Source of the DNA: Linepithema humile
Taxonomy: Eukaryota; Arthropoda; Insecta; Hymenoptera; Formicidae
DNA: 64,000 nucleotides
Direction: 5' to 3'
Assembly: GCF_040581485.1 (NCBI RefSeq)
Contig: NC_090134.1
Coordinates: 9,548,001-9,612,000, forward strand
Numbering within the stretch: position 1 is the first letter of the stretch; each line of letters starts with the position of its first letter. The notes under the pieces were generated by a model. That model made no database searches and was not told where the DNA came from. It worked only from the letters and a program-made list of their open reading frames with translations. Shown in pieces: positions 13,180 to 26,888 of the stretch. The position numbers and the translations under genes are program-made.

Positions 13180-16100
13180 AGGAGGGCCGGAGGAGAACAG
13201 ATCCTGCTGAGAACCGGCGCCCTTTATCATCGCGGATGCGAAACGAAACGTCGAAGCGCGGCGGCGTCGGGACAGATACGATCCACCTTCCAGCCGGTCG
13301 GCGATGGTGCGCTTTATTTTGGCACCGGAGTTTTGGACTACAGGTAGTCCGAACAAAATACTTTCAGACACACAAAAATGTATTCAGATATGAAAACATC
13401 TAAGTGCTTTATCTACACTGATAAATTGCACAGTCGTTTTTGTTATACAGAGAGCTATTTTACGAGCCTTTATGGCACTTTTTGTTCGATGTCGTCTTCG
13501 AGACGCATATATAGATAAATTATCTGACGTAGACTCCAGAAATATTCGATAAGAGAATAGTTTTCCTAAATTCTTGGATTTTTAAATTGTCGCTAAATTT
13601 GATAGGTACTGCAAAAATTAAGACAAGAAACATCTGTTGAACATTAGAGGAAAAATTGATATCTTACTTTGATAAATTGTTGCAAATCTTGACGTTACAA
13701 ACAATTGAAATTTAAACGTGATTGTGGCAAAGCCGCAGTTTGCTCACGAAATACCTATAAAAACTATAACTCGCTGTGTCAGACGATTGAACGTAGGTAC
13801 TGCTAATCTTATCTCTTTTAACGAGAATCTCTAAATATTAATCTTGAAATTCTAACGATTTGATTAACAAGTAGCGTAGTAATGATGCAAAAAAGGAAGG
13901 GAGAGAGAGGCGCTGACGAGCGCCTTTCCATTGGCGCGTCAGATCCACTTTTTGCGCAGGTAGAAGCGTTCCTGCGGCGTCCCCTGCGGTGCTCTTCGAC
14001 GGTGCTCAATGTCCCGACGCCGTGCGCGGAATGATGCGACGGAGTCGGGAGCCGGGTAGCAAAACCGCACGAGGAAGGAGCCGTTAGCTCGCGGGCCAAG
14101 AAAGATCCAGCCGAGTTCGAGTTCACGAGCCGCGCGCTTTAATTACTTCTTTCGCACGACGTTGTTAATGATACCGCGATTATGATTCGCTTTTTATGGC
14201 CATTGAGAGAGGCTTGGCCTCTCTCGTTTCGTCTCTTTCGAGTGGACCATGGGAAAGCATTCTTTCTCCGTCCGTTCTCTTTGCCTTTCCCATCTCGCAG
14301 TTTCCAGTATCTTGAAAATCTGAAGGAAATCGTTACTCACGATTTGAAATTGTTATTAAAATCTGGGAGTACTGGCTCTATGCGGCCTCGGCCAGCCCAT
14401 AAATCCATCGATGAATGATCGATGATGCAAGATTCGCCTCGAACAGTTTAGAGCGAACTTCGGGGCGAATGATAGATGACTGAATTTTAAAGATCAAATA
14501 CAAATTACTGAACGGCTAGAAATAATGAATGCGATGTTAATAAATATTAATATAAATTCATAAAAAGAAATCGATTAAGGTCTAATTTTTTCTACACTCA
14601 TGATATTCGTTTCATGTACAGATGATCACAGCTGTTTGTAGATAGATGATTAAACATATTTTATTTCCATTTTCAATTCATGCAAAATGTATTATTTCAA
14701 GCGGATGCAGAAGAGACATAATTAACTGCTATTCACGATCGTTTTCCGGCCGTCGTTTCTGTTTGTGTGGATTTATGGGACTCTCGTTAGAGCGGCCGAC
14801 AAGACGCGAGGCGGCTTGTTCGTTTGCGTAATGCGAAACGGTGATCGACTAGTAGCCTCTCGGTTTGCACACCATATGGCGTCAGCCAGGCAGCGAATCA
14901 CGGCCTCCGTGCTTCGCCGGCCGCAAACGAGATCCCTTTTTGCGTCGGATTCTTTTTTTCCATCTGTCCCTCTCCCGCTGTTCCTCCACGCCGACTAAAA
15001 GGAGGGTGAGAAACTGGAGCGAACTTTCGGGGGCGATCGCGCTTCGCTTATAATTATTGAACGGTTGCTGCACAGTTCTTGAGTGCAGCACATGCGAAAC
15101 CTGAGACACTTTAATACTTCAAAAGCAACGATATTTTACGCACGTTAACACTCATACTGAATTTCGAACTGCGTTAAACGTAAACTTTATCTGAAAAATC
15201 TTTTGGCTTAATAAGAATTTAAATATATTGAAATAAATTTCTTTCCATATTTTATACCGAAATTGATACTTATAACTCGATTTGGTTTGGACAAAAAACT
15301 CTAAAAGATTCACTTAATCTTTTATAAGGAATAGACCAGATGGTGTCGTAATATCGAAGGGGGGGAAATAAAAGGAACTGAAATCAATTGGCCATTTCGC
15401 AGATTGGGAATTTCAATCTCACGAAATGAATTCCTGTCAGTCTCTCCTTAACTCTCACCTATTTCTTGCGGCGTGAGCTATGCCGCTAATCGCTGTACAC
15501 GCGGAGAGGACTTTGATTATCGACCCACGGGACGTGTAATTGGTCGGGGAGATCGTTAGCGCTTGTACGAGACTCGAGACCGGCAATTTCTTTCGCGATT
15601 GCTCGTGAATTATTGCGCCTTTGTAGAACCGAGTCCCACATCGTAGTCGTCTTAATACAGCGGCCGTGGAATCACGCCCGAGCAACGGAGAGGGACGTTT
15701 CCGGTGTTTAGGAGGATCATTTCGGCCCCAGTAATCACCACCTGCCACCGCTAATTGCCAGCATTCGGACCGCCCCGAATGTCCGATGCTTCTCGATGAT
15801 AATATTTGTCCGACACCAGCTTGCGCATAGTTTCCGCGCCAATAGCTCACTGAATGCTCACCTGTGATCCCTGCTCTGTTAAGCCTATAATGTTCAACTT
15901 TAACTCATCTAATGGCATTCATTAAATTCAGCGAGCCACAAGAATCATTGAGCAACTAATAATTCATTTCAATTTTCAAGTCAAATGGTCGAAAACTTTA
16001 GAAAAAGATGACTTATGCAAAATTAGTTGGCAAAAACTGTTCAATAATATTATTGGAGAGATAGAAGAAATGTGAACGTTTGCATAGTAGCACATTTCGA

Positions 16101-18289
16101 AAACGACTATTCAGTTAGGAACAACATCACGATCAACCTAAAAGGCCTGCGAAGTTAGAAAACTCGTTGGTTGGCTTGCGACGCCGATTGTAACATGTTT
16201 CTCTTCTGTAGCAATATTAATCGGTCTCACGTCCGGTCTCGGTCTCATCCGTGAAATGCGAAGCAAAATGTTGAAGGATGGACCGACTCTCGCACCTGCG
16301 CTGCGACTTTTAAAGGATCTCTATCTTTTCATCCCGACTGTCAAAGCATATTTTAAAAAGTCTTTTGTGAACGAGAAAATATGAGATTCTTCAGTTTTCC
16401 GACTATCTTTCACACATTCCGTGGTTTTTTAAAACATATTATATTCGCGTTATGCGTGATTTATCATTATTACGCAACGCAAAAAGAATCTATTTATATA
16501 CTTATGTATTAATACTAAAAGAATGTGAAAGAGAAAAGTATTATCTTATTTCGGTGATAATTAATTTTAAAATGACAACTTTTAATAAATTTGAGAGCTC
16601 GATCTCTCTTGAGATATCTTAAAATATGCTGAATGATTGTACCGATTGTAATCGATTCTAAATCGATTTGTGGGCGAGGGCCTTTTTCAGCAGCCGGGCG
16701 GTAATTATTTTCAGCGGGCTATTTGTCGAGCCGCGCGCCCGCTCCTCATCTCAATTCGCGATCATTAACATCTCTATCTTTCGATCTACGAATGCGGTTT
16801 CTCGACGCATCAGGGTGCACAATAGGGAGGGGTGAGGGAGGGGGGGGGGAGAAAGAGACAGAATGGGGCACTAGGTATGGTGGCAGCGGCGTATCGCGCG
16901 AACGGACCTTCCGTATGCCCGAGCAGGTGAATATGTATATGTATTTGTGTGGTGTTCACGTTCGCGAGTGCGAACAGCCGGAATGCTTAAGCACGCGCCG
17001 GAACCGGAAGCTGCTGGGCGAGCACGCGAGCAGCGCTGCACTTCGTGCACCGTCAGGTGCTGCGGCGCAGGAAATTAGGGTGAAACGCTTCCCGATGGAG
17101 GAGGAGCAAGGGGGAGGGAAGGGGGAGGGGTGAAGCAGAGGCACGACAGCGAAATTTGCATTAACGAGCCCGCCGGGGCGAACGCGCGTTACCTCGCAAC
17201 AACGAATCGATTCGCGATCTCGAAAGTCGCGACTCAGACGCGTATGCGTGCATTCAAGGTGTGCGCGTAATTGTATTATTATAGCTCGATAAAGTGTTGT
17301 CACCATGAATTACATCTGCATATTTGTCAAAGTGGTCCCAAATAAAGAAGCAGAGTGCACGGCGATTGCTGTATTCTATCGTGGAAAGTTAAAATGGTTT
17401 TTCTGTCCGTCAAAATTCGATCGAAAGCTTTGTGCTGCGATTTTCGCAACTTTAATATTAAATATCTTACTAAATACTTAAGTTACGATTCTATTAAAAT
17501 AAAGCGTATTCGAAAGTGAGTTTAGAACAAAGTTTCAATATTTACTTTACTCAACTACTGATGTTTAATTTACAAGCTTTAATTTTCAAGTAACTTTTAA
17601 TTGAGAATATTTAATATTAGCAGTCGACAGTTTTCGCATTGATATACGCTTTCGCGTATATTTTATTGACACGTAAACTGTAAAAACGAAGTGAACGCAA
17701 TATATCTTCGTCATAAAATCAACATTGAATAATTATCGCGTGGAGTCATCAAACTTGGACGGCGCAAAAAGTACCAGCTGCACACGACGCAAGTGAATTT
17801 CTTTCTGAGAGAGAGAGAACCAGCGGCACGACATACACACTCGATTCGCACGTGTGTGTTTCCTCACAGATCGCACACACGCGAACGTATATGCGCGGCG
17901 TAATTCCTCGGAGGCGTCCCGAGCAGATCCGGAATTGGTTCCCGGTGTAAACACCTGTACGCTTAATAATCGGGAATTTCTGGCGATTATCGAGTGTCGG
18001 GCGGGCCTCGCTTTCGTTGCGCGCTCACTCTTTTCGCTTCGTCTCATTACCTTGCATCGCTCGCGAGTACAGCGTCTTGCATCGCGCGAGTGTACGTACA
18101 GGTGTTGCCTTTTAATTTCTAGAAGGTGCACAGAAGCAGGTATCGTTTACACGGAAGTCGTTTTCGTTTCGGCGAAGCACTTTTCTTTTTACAACAAGAC
18201 GATAGATAGATATAAGTATGATATGGAAAACTTTATGAATACAAATTTGAAGACCAAAATTATCTCGTTATGTAAATATATTCAATATA

Positions 18290-18332
18290 ATTTTTTTATA
18301 ATAATTTATTTAATAAATTATTATAAAAAAAT
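18290..18332. repeat. 43-bp palindrome with 21-bp arms
   Basis: Left arm ATTTTTTTATAATAATTTATT, single-base centre T, right arm its exact reverse complement. Pure A/T, non-coding. Confidence 0.85.
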
Positions 18333-21300
18333 GGAGTAGCACTGAATATAAAATGACGTATTTTGTGATTGGAGATGGTATCTTAATAGACAATTCATTT
18401 GACAAGTGCAGAGCAAAAATCACATCCGTCAGTCGACAATTAAAACCCAACAATGTGATCCGATATTTATCCGCATTTGCTATATTCATATTTATTCGAA
18501 ATAAAGAGCTGTAGCGAGAATATCTCGCGTTCTCGTTGATCATAGGAGCCGACTGCAGAGCGATACTCCGTTATCGCGCGTATCGATCCATTGTAAATCC
18601 ACTGACGCATACGCCGCGGACTCGAAATTATTCGACGCTTTAATGGCCCGGCGATATCAATGCCCGGTGAACATCGGCCGGATGTGGGTCAGATGTCATG
18701 TGGGCGACCCCTATAAACGATGCCGGCCGTCGCACAAAGCCACAAAATGCGGCGGCACCAAAAAGCCGTGTCGCTCGTGCTATATTATATACACGGGCGC
18801 GCGTGCGACTCGTCGCAGGTGAACACGAGCGAGCTTCACCTGGCGCGTGCCAACTGTCTAATTAATGACAATCGCACGAACGCGCGCCGTGTGTGAGCAG
18901 GAACCGCCGCCTCTATTCGTATGTACGCGCGCAATTTGCCAGCCTATGCATGTAGCCCATAATGCCCAGGTCTGGCTTATCGATCGGTGGAGGAGATGTT
19001 GCGATATATCGGCCCAATTGGCCAGCTCTAGAATGAGACGCGTGCCGCGCGTGAGGATTACATCGGCGCGCGAATTTACATGAGAATTGCACGGGTATGT
19101 CGCGTTCGTGTATAATATCGACACGAATATAAAGTTTCAAGCTAAATAAAAAAGAGAATAAAGAACAAAAATAAGGGCTAAATAGGCTTAATTAAAAAAA
19201 AAAAAAATAGAGAAATAAAAGCATTACATTTTAGCAGAAATCTAATTTGAATTTGAATTACCGATATATTTAATCTTAATTTTGATTCTGTTTTATTGTA
19301 GCAGAATTAATTTCATATCGCTCAGCTCTTTTTAAAGTGAAAGAAAGTATTTCAGAATCATTGTTCGATTTCCATGATTTTTTAATCTTCGCACGTCCAA
19401 CTTAATCATTGACCGTCGATGTCCGCAGGTAGTATTTGTAATTGACTGAGGATCGGTCGTTTTTATGGCGCGATCGCGCTCGATGGTATGAGTTACACGA
19501 ACGATTCGATTTGGTCGTGCATATCGATCGCCGACATGCATCGTACCCCCGCGAGCGGTTGGTAGGCGGAGATGAACCTGTAATGCACTTGAGAGCGTGG
19601 GACTGCTATGCGGGAAAAGTGCGCTCTTCCTTCGCGGATGAAATCGCGCAGAGAGCTACCGCGTTGTTAGAGACCGCCTCTTAGGCACGAGACCTTGCCG
19701 TCCTGCGCGAGGAATTTCACGTTCCAATTCATTCTGCAAAATCTACAATGATGGCAACATGTAGTTAGCATTCAGCTGAATATTTTTTCTCAATTGCTGA
19801 GAATATTTTCGTCCACTTCTCATCACATATGACGATAGAAGATCTCTCGTGTAATGATTATATAAAATTATATATCTGTAGGTTATTTCGCGGAGAAAAA
19901 ACTCATGGCAATTTTATGCTAATTACTCATCAGACTTGTAACTGTGCATAATTATACAAATTTTTATCAGAAAAGATTTATAAAGCTTTCCAAAGGAGTC
20001 TTCGAATAATTTCAAATGTTCCTCGCTCGTTAATTAACATACTTCACATACTTGCAGTATGATGATTGCAATAGCTGCGAGAATCGCGTTTTTACCGTAT
20101 CTTACGGAGAACGGGCAAGGAATGTGCGAGACTTATGAGGTTCCGAAAAAAAAAGAAAAAAAAAGAAACGAGCCCAAATTACAGAAAGCCGCACGGCGAA
20201 GTACGAGATTACCTGTGGGTGCCTGAAACGCAGAAAGGGGCGCGAGGGAGCTCGTCGTTGCCCCCCTTTCTTTCTACCTGCAGGTTCGCGTGATGACGGC
20301 GTGTGCCCGCGGGGGCGTTCGATTCTCTGAGAGGTGGATCGCGTGCTAGTCCGCAGCTGGAGAGTGGAAGAAAGAAAGGGAGAGGAGCCCGAGTCGGGAG
20401 TTTATCGCGGAGCCCCCGGGGGCCCGCGGGGCTCGTTCGCTACGCGCACCTTAAACGTGGGCGGAACGGCGGGGTGCCCCCGAGGTGTTTCTCACCCGCA
20501 TACCTCACGTACGTGCCAGCCACCTTCTCATCCTCCCCTCGCTCTCCTTCTTTTCCCGCTTCGGCTCTTTCTGCTCCTCTCGTCCCCATTACCATTCCCG
20601 GCTTCTTCATCCTGTTGCTCCTTGTCTCTTCATCTTCCTTTTTAGAACGTCATCTTTTTCCTTCTGCTTGGCAATTACTTAGCGCGCTCGTGCTCGTATG
20701 GGATGCGAGTGTTTGATAAACATCTTTTTATCTAGCTTTGAGAATCTCTCGGGGTGAGAGATTAGAAGATATTTGTTACGAGGCTCGGATATGCGCGAGA
20801 GAAAGTAGGAATATAAAATACCGTGCCGCGAACACGTGAAATGCTATTACGCGTTTGACCCATAAAATTAGACGTTCGATGATGCGAATTACGTTCGTGT
20901 TTATGTCTCGCATATTTTATGCACATTCCAGCGGGATAGACGCAAACCGCGCCGATGAGGGTTAATTTTCACAGTTCTATTCAAGAATAACGGAGCTCGG
21001 TCGCTCGGGAGAGTCCAATTTGTTCACGGCGCGGAATCCGGCGTGAGATCCGTTATCGAGCGGGTTCGGGATTCTTTTCCGCAGACACGAAAGCCGCGTG
21101 ATGCCGCCGCCGCCGCATTCCCGCGAAATTATTGCCTACTGGTAACTCTCTCGGACCTTCCGCTGCCGATGCCGGGTGTGCGCGATGGTGTCTCGAAATT
21201 GGCATCATAGAGGAGCGGTTTCAGAAATAAGCGAGGTGGAACTGATCCCACGAGGAGGAACAGACGTATCGAGAGAAACTATTTACATGGGCGTCGTGAG

Positions 21301-24300
21301 AGAGACGCGACGACGTAGAGTCTCTCTGGATTTCCGCGAGCGGAGAAACTTTCAGCAATAAATTAATTGAAATTACACAGAATTTATTTCCATTGATATT
21401 GGATGCAAATTTTCTAATTTATTCTTCGCATTAAGCAGAGTCAACCGTGTGAAGTGAATGACGTATGACAATAACAATCTTCTAAATAAAGACGATACAA
21501 TTTTCGGTCCAAAAAGTCATCTCTGAATCAAGTTTTTTTGAATTTTTTTCGATAAATAGTTCTGATCTTTTAATGACAGATTTCTATGACTATTATTCCA
21601 CGGCTATTATAATCAATTTATAATGATTTCAAGGAAACTGTGAAGATTGCACGGCGCGCAATCGTCCCCATCGACTCCGACGCGATTCTAATGAAGGAGC
21701 CTTAGATTTTAATAAGTTCCGAAGAAAAATTCCGGCGGCGCCGATGGCGATTCTACGGCTACGCGCGATCCCGTCGACCGTGCTGCCCCGAGGACGTTCC
21801 CATGAGTCGGGGGCGGCCACACCGACGCTTTCGTAGGCCTCTGGAAGATGCTGGACCCGAGAGCACCCGGGGGCCATGCCATGTTCCTCGTGAGCGGTGC
21901 GTGCAACCGCGCGCTCTCGCAAACACGTTATTACGCGAACCCTTAATAACCCACCTGAGAGAGTTAACCTCTGCCTTTCTTTCTCTTTCTCTTTCCTCGG
22001 TTCAAAGTGACTCTCGCTCGTCTCGCTTCTTCTCCATCGCTTCGACCCGGCTATCGGATTAGCTGTTTCTCCAGCGATGTACAAGGTAGCTAGTTGCCTC
22101 GATATAGCTCTGACGTCTATCGTGACTTCGCGGACATTATGGAGCTAGGATTTGCACTAGAACTATATTGTACTTGGCAATGGAAAAATCGAGCTTTACG
22201 TATCTTCTTCAAAGCGGAAGGGTCAGAGTGGAAAATAATTTTTTAGACTCTTAAATAATTTCACGTTTCTATCGCGATATCAATAGAATTGAAATCATCA
22301 TTATTGCGTCTATAATAAAAATTAAACTTATTAACATTATTTTCTTTTATACAGTTTACTAGACTTCAAGATATTTTTGTAAGTTTTATCTACAAGCAAA
22401 TAGAAAAAGATTATTTGTTTCCTAGAAGCCTTGACAATTTAATAAAATGTTTTGAAAAAACTTTTTAAGTGCGATAAAAGAAGTAAAAGAATTCTTTGAA
22501 GAGGAAGAATTCTTACATTTATAATTGTCGAACGCTTTTTATATACTTTTCTCATGAACATGAGAAATTGATTTCAGTGACGATAGCTGTATTAATTCGT
22601 AAAGCTTTTGCTTCACGAATCCTTATCAATGCTCGAGAAGCATTCTATTGAATTTCTATAGGAGCAGTTATTGTTCTTCGAATGGAACTTAGTTTAGAAT
22701 GTTGCTGGTACGTGATCCAGACAGCAGGAATTAGGAGAATGCGAATAATTCCATTGCCGCATACATAAGTGCGCTTCGGCGCGTACGTTCGCGCCTCGGC
22801 GAATATTGAGCGACGAAGTCGCGAACGGATGAACCAGGAAGCGATGCGATGCAAGAAGCTCTTGACCTTGTTACGTCGCCAGATCAATGTCGACGGAAGG
22901 TATTTGCGCAGTTGTCACGTCATTCGTAACGCTTCCGCGAGATGAAGCTTCTCTTTTGTTTGAGTTTTTAAATTGCTATTGATCCATGCCAAAAAACTAA
23001 CGTATTGACAATTCAATGTGCCAGACGAAAAGATAACAATTGTGTAATTTGTAAAGTTACGCGACAAATGCGGGCGTAATTATCAAGCTCGGCACACGTC
23101 TACTTTCCGATAAGATCTTATCGGCACGATAAAAAAAAAGTTGTAACACACAATCGAAAGTCGTTACTTTTACATCGCGTTAGAAATGCTTTACGATTTC
23201 TGCGTAATGTGGCGAAGTGCAATCAATGTTCGCGCGAAGGTGCGAAACTATTGATTTTCACAGTCGGCATGTTGCCGCTCGGCCAGTCTAGACGCGCTCG
23301 TCTTGCATCATGAAGACATCTTCTACGTCTGCCATTTCGCGAATTTCGTTATTAGGACCGTATGAGGCCGGGCCGAGTCTCGACGCCCGGGAGCGCCGCG
23401 ACGACGGCCGCAAGTCCGCCGAGTCGGTGACCGGAACAACGGCTTCTCTATTGATACACACCGTCGCGTTTAGATTAGTCCGATTCCCGACGCGCCGAAG
23501 GTGTTTTCGGCTATTCGCCGGCCCGGCGAGATAGTCCGGCGGATTATCATGCACGTGCATGTCGACAAAGGAAGTTTAGCTTGTAAAGCTGATTAAACCT
23601 TAGTTAATCACAACCGAGCAGGCCGGCATGACGGAGATGGAGGTAGCACTTCGTCGGCGCGTCCGCACACTCGCTCTCCCCTCTATCGAGCATCCCTTCT
23701 CCGCAGTACGCATGGTTCTCTCTCCCCCCCCCTTCTCTCTCACTCCTCCGTGCCCCTTCCACGCGACAGATTAAATTCCTCGAGCACGTGCTCTCCCCGT
23801 AGCAGCTGGGGCGAGCGGGCGGTCCCGCGCGGCAAACCGGCGCGCGCGACACACGCTCCGCGCCTTTCATGTTCGCCCGCTGCGCGCGACATAGCAACTG
23901 AATTCGGTACTGCAGTCCGCGAATTCCGGAGATTCTACCGTCATACCTAACGGCCGCCGGAATTCCCCCCGGTGGCTGGCTCTTCCGCCTCCTCTTTTCC
24001 TTCGTCGCCTTGGACGTTGTCCGAGTGCGTGTTTCCTTTCGTTATTCCGCGTCCCCGAACGAAGCGCGTTAAAATGCGTAGCATTGTGAAGCTGCATCGC
24101 GAGATTACACAATTACATAAGTTGTCGGCTGACAATCGAGGCGTTATCTATCATTCGAATAGTTCGTCCTTGGAGATTTTAAATTCCGCAAATCGGAAGA
24201 ACAGGCGCAGTGCGATGAATTGATGATTTCGATGTAACATAGGCTCGCTATAACGCTGTAACAATCGGGTCGTCGAATTAAAAGCATTCGGCAAAAGTGT

Positions 24301-25327
24301 TCTGATGCACAAAGCGGAGAATGAGAGCGATTCCTCGTACGCGTTTCAGCGCGAACACGCGGAGAAGCGTGGAGTGGGACGTGTAGAAGTGACGAAGAAG
24401 GGGGATATATGTCTGGCGAGAGAATGACGAAGAGAAAGATATCGGCAGAAGGAGAAGAGCTCCTCGAATAGCTGTTTTCCTGGCACATCGGCGCAGCGCC
24501 GCAGCGCCACGCGTCACGGCGAGCACCATCGCAACGCGCGGCGCCCTTACGCTGGCCATCGCGACGCGGCTACGCCGTGGCGCTTTGACTCCTCCCTGTC
24601 ATCATCGTCGCGATGCTGCGCGGCGCAGACGCTCTTCTCCGTCGGCGTCGAACAGCGTCTAGCGTGCGATGACGATGGAACAGACAGCAATGTGTCGAGA
24701 CACTTCAGAACCCTGGGCTGAATAATTAAAAAAAAAAAAAAAAGCGAAAACGACGAAAATGATCAATCTTGTGTTGCGTTATGTCGCGCAAACATTCACG
24801 TATGATTCGGGATACAATTATTTAATACAGGAAAAAATAGAAATCTCTAAAAGAAGAAAAAGATCATTACGAGTCTCTTGAGTCACACGTGCATGCAACG
24901 TTGATCAGATTCATTTGCAACTTTAAAATTGAAAATTTAATATAAAAAAACTTGTCTACGTAAGAAGCAAATTCATTCTTAATTGAAATAAATTCTCTTT
25001 CAGTGAGATAGATTTTGTTTTCGTGAGATTTTAATTTAAAGTTTAGTTATTGAGTTTAATTAATGAAAATATAGTTGACTCAAATTGACAAAGAATTGTA
25101 CTTACAATTTTCAATTCAATACAGTTGACATAATACATGTTTAACAAAAGGCAACATTTTATTTCCTTTTGCTTTTTGGAATTTCTCCCTTTTTGGATAT
25201 CAGATTTAAAAGACATTGATTCAGTTTTGCCTGTGCGCGTTTATAAAGCATTGAACGCCACCTTCTGGTCTAAGCATACACGAGCAAGCAGTAGTCATCA
25301 GTCTATCAGCACGTAAACGAACGCTAA

Positions 25328-25486
25328 GGGCGGTATTCATAGTCCGTTCTTATATTCAAAATCGTCTTAAGCACGGACTTATATTCGCTCTCTTCGTCAC
25401 ACATAGATTGTGTCTGACGAAGAGAGCGAATATAAGTTTGTATTTAAGACGATCTTGAATATAAGAACGGACTATGAATACCGGCC
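25328..25486. mobile_element. 159-bp hairpin MITE with TAA target duplication (PIF/Harbinger-like)
   Basis: The two halves form an almost perfect inverted repeat about 75 bp long. The left end begins GGGCGGTATTCATAGTCCG; the right end, read inward, begins GGCCGGTATTCATAGTCCG. The loop is short, around ACACATAGATTGTGT. The element is flanked by TAA at 25325-25327 and TAA at 25487-25489. GG-starting termini with a 3-bp TAA/TTA duplication are typical of PIF/Harbinger non-autonomous elements; that superfamily assignment is inference. No coding capacity. Confidence 0.82.
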
Positions 25487-26146
25487 TAACAGTCAGTAAG
25501 ATGTCTTCATGGTACGCGGCGAAACAGCTGATCTTCTTTACCAGCGCATGTTCCAAAGCTTTGACTCGCTGCTCACAATCAGTCACGTACTGTGCTGCTA
25601 TCGTTAATAAGTAGCAGAGAATAGTAGTCATTTAGCATTCTACCTTCGTTGTTGATCGTCAATGACATCTTCACTAATGATACCAGCAATTGTACGGTCT
25701 TGCAAAAGTCGCGTACTTTGTTTGAAAGTTGACAGTTGTTGATAACTTAATGACACTCTTTAAGCACGTTTATTATATATATTAAAAAGTCATTTGCTTT
25801 ATCGTAGACTTTAATATATTTGTCATATCATGACATTATCATTAATTTAAATATTGGTCAGTCAATTATAATTATTATAATAATTTTAATTAGATGTCGG
25901 CTCTTGATATCGTAATTCTTGGTCGTTTGTAAGGGAAATGATTTACTAAAAATTGTCTATTTATTTAAAAATTCAATGAATTACTGTATAATTGGACTAA
26001 ACGCTTCTCATGACATTTATCTTTTTTTTTCTTTTTTTTTGGTAACTGTGCAACTTATTATGATATATCCCCGAGTCGAAATTTTTCTCCTATTTTTGAC
26101 CAAAATGTTCAATCTAACACCTAATTTGATACTTTAGGCAGTCACA

Positions 26147-26206
26147 TTACCTTATCTTGATTTAACCTTTGGCTCTTTACCTTATCTTGATTTAACCTTT
26201 GGCTCT
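26147..26206. repeat. 30-bp perfect tandem duplication
   Basis: The unit TTACCTTATCTTGATTTAAC plus CTTTGGCTCT occurs twice in a row (26147-26176, 26177-26206) without change, followed by another TTAC. Confidence 0.9.
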
Positions 26207-26591
26207 TTACCGAAACTCTTCTTTTAAACCATAATAAGAAACAGTTCGTTTGCTGTCTATTTGAGGTACAAAATAGGAGCAAATACAATACAATACATAT
26301 ATATTCTTATATAAATAAAATCTATCAAAATCCTCCAGAATCCGTAAACGTGAAAAAATAGAGGTTGAAATTAGGAATAAAATTTCGACTCGGGCGGGTA
26401 GTCAAAAATTAGATGTAAAACATATAATCATTCTATATCATTCAATCCTGACAATTTGACAAAACTAACGAAGCGAACTTAATTTGATGTTATTATAATA
26501 AAAATGATATAAAAGTGTGATATAAAATTCAAAGTTTCTATCTTTGTTGCGTGCCTTCTGCGTCATTCTATTTATACAATAGAAAATAATT

Positions 26592-26740
26592 GTGATAATA
26601 AATTACATTTATGAATTAAAATTACATTTATGAATTTGTAAAAAACATTTTTTACAAAATATATTTCAATTCTAAGTTAGCGAGCAATAAAAAATAGGGA
26701 TGCGTCTTGCTAACTATTGCTAAGTTAAAAGATCAACCAA
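26592..26740. repeat. 149-bp direct repeat, copy 1 (downstream of the transporter gene)
   Basis: Matches 27961-28109 over 149 bp with only two substitutions and no gap by eye. It starts GTGATAATAAATTACATTT and ends GATCAACCAA. An 18-bp piece (AAATTACATTTATGAATT type) occurs twice inside. This copy lies 150 bp past the transporter stop codon, probably in its 3' UTR or flank. No target-site duplication seen. Confidence 0.9.
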
Positions 26741-26888
26741 TCGGCGTAATATTCGAAAGTAATAAAAACGTGAGGAGAAAGAATACTGTCCCGTTTGGAA
26801 TATATCGTGTCTCGATAAATCGACACACTTCTATCGTCGCACTCATTTCGCAACGTCCTGACAGTCCACGCAGTTCTCATTTAAAACG

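Larger units (their letters stand above)
10410..25220. other. Non-coding stretch, no supportable gene
   Basis: Same character as the first 10 kb: CpG-rich patches at about 10.7-11.2, 12.1-12.5, 12.8-13.35, 13.9-14.4, 14.7-15.05, 15.45-15.85, 16.7-17.25, 17.75-18.15, 18.55-19.1, 20.2-20.7, 21.0-21.35, 21.65-22.1, 22.75-24.1 and 24.3-24.7 kb, separated by AT-rich DNA. None gives a frame with recognisable protein motifs. A poly(A) run of about 17 sits near 24728. Confidence 0.65.

Noticed and set aside
13756..13786. TATAAAAA followed 25 bp later by TCAGAC, like a TATA plus initiator
   Set aside because: No start codon or exon downstream in the next several hundred bases; likely chance in AT-rich DNA.
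19442..19684. 81-codon plus-strand frame beginning MTEDRSFLWRDRARWYELH
   Set aside because: Isolated, no motif, no splice sites in a useful place, and in CpG-rich DNA where such frames arise by chance.
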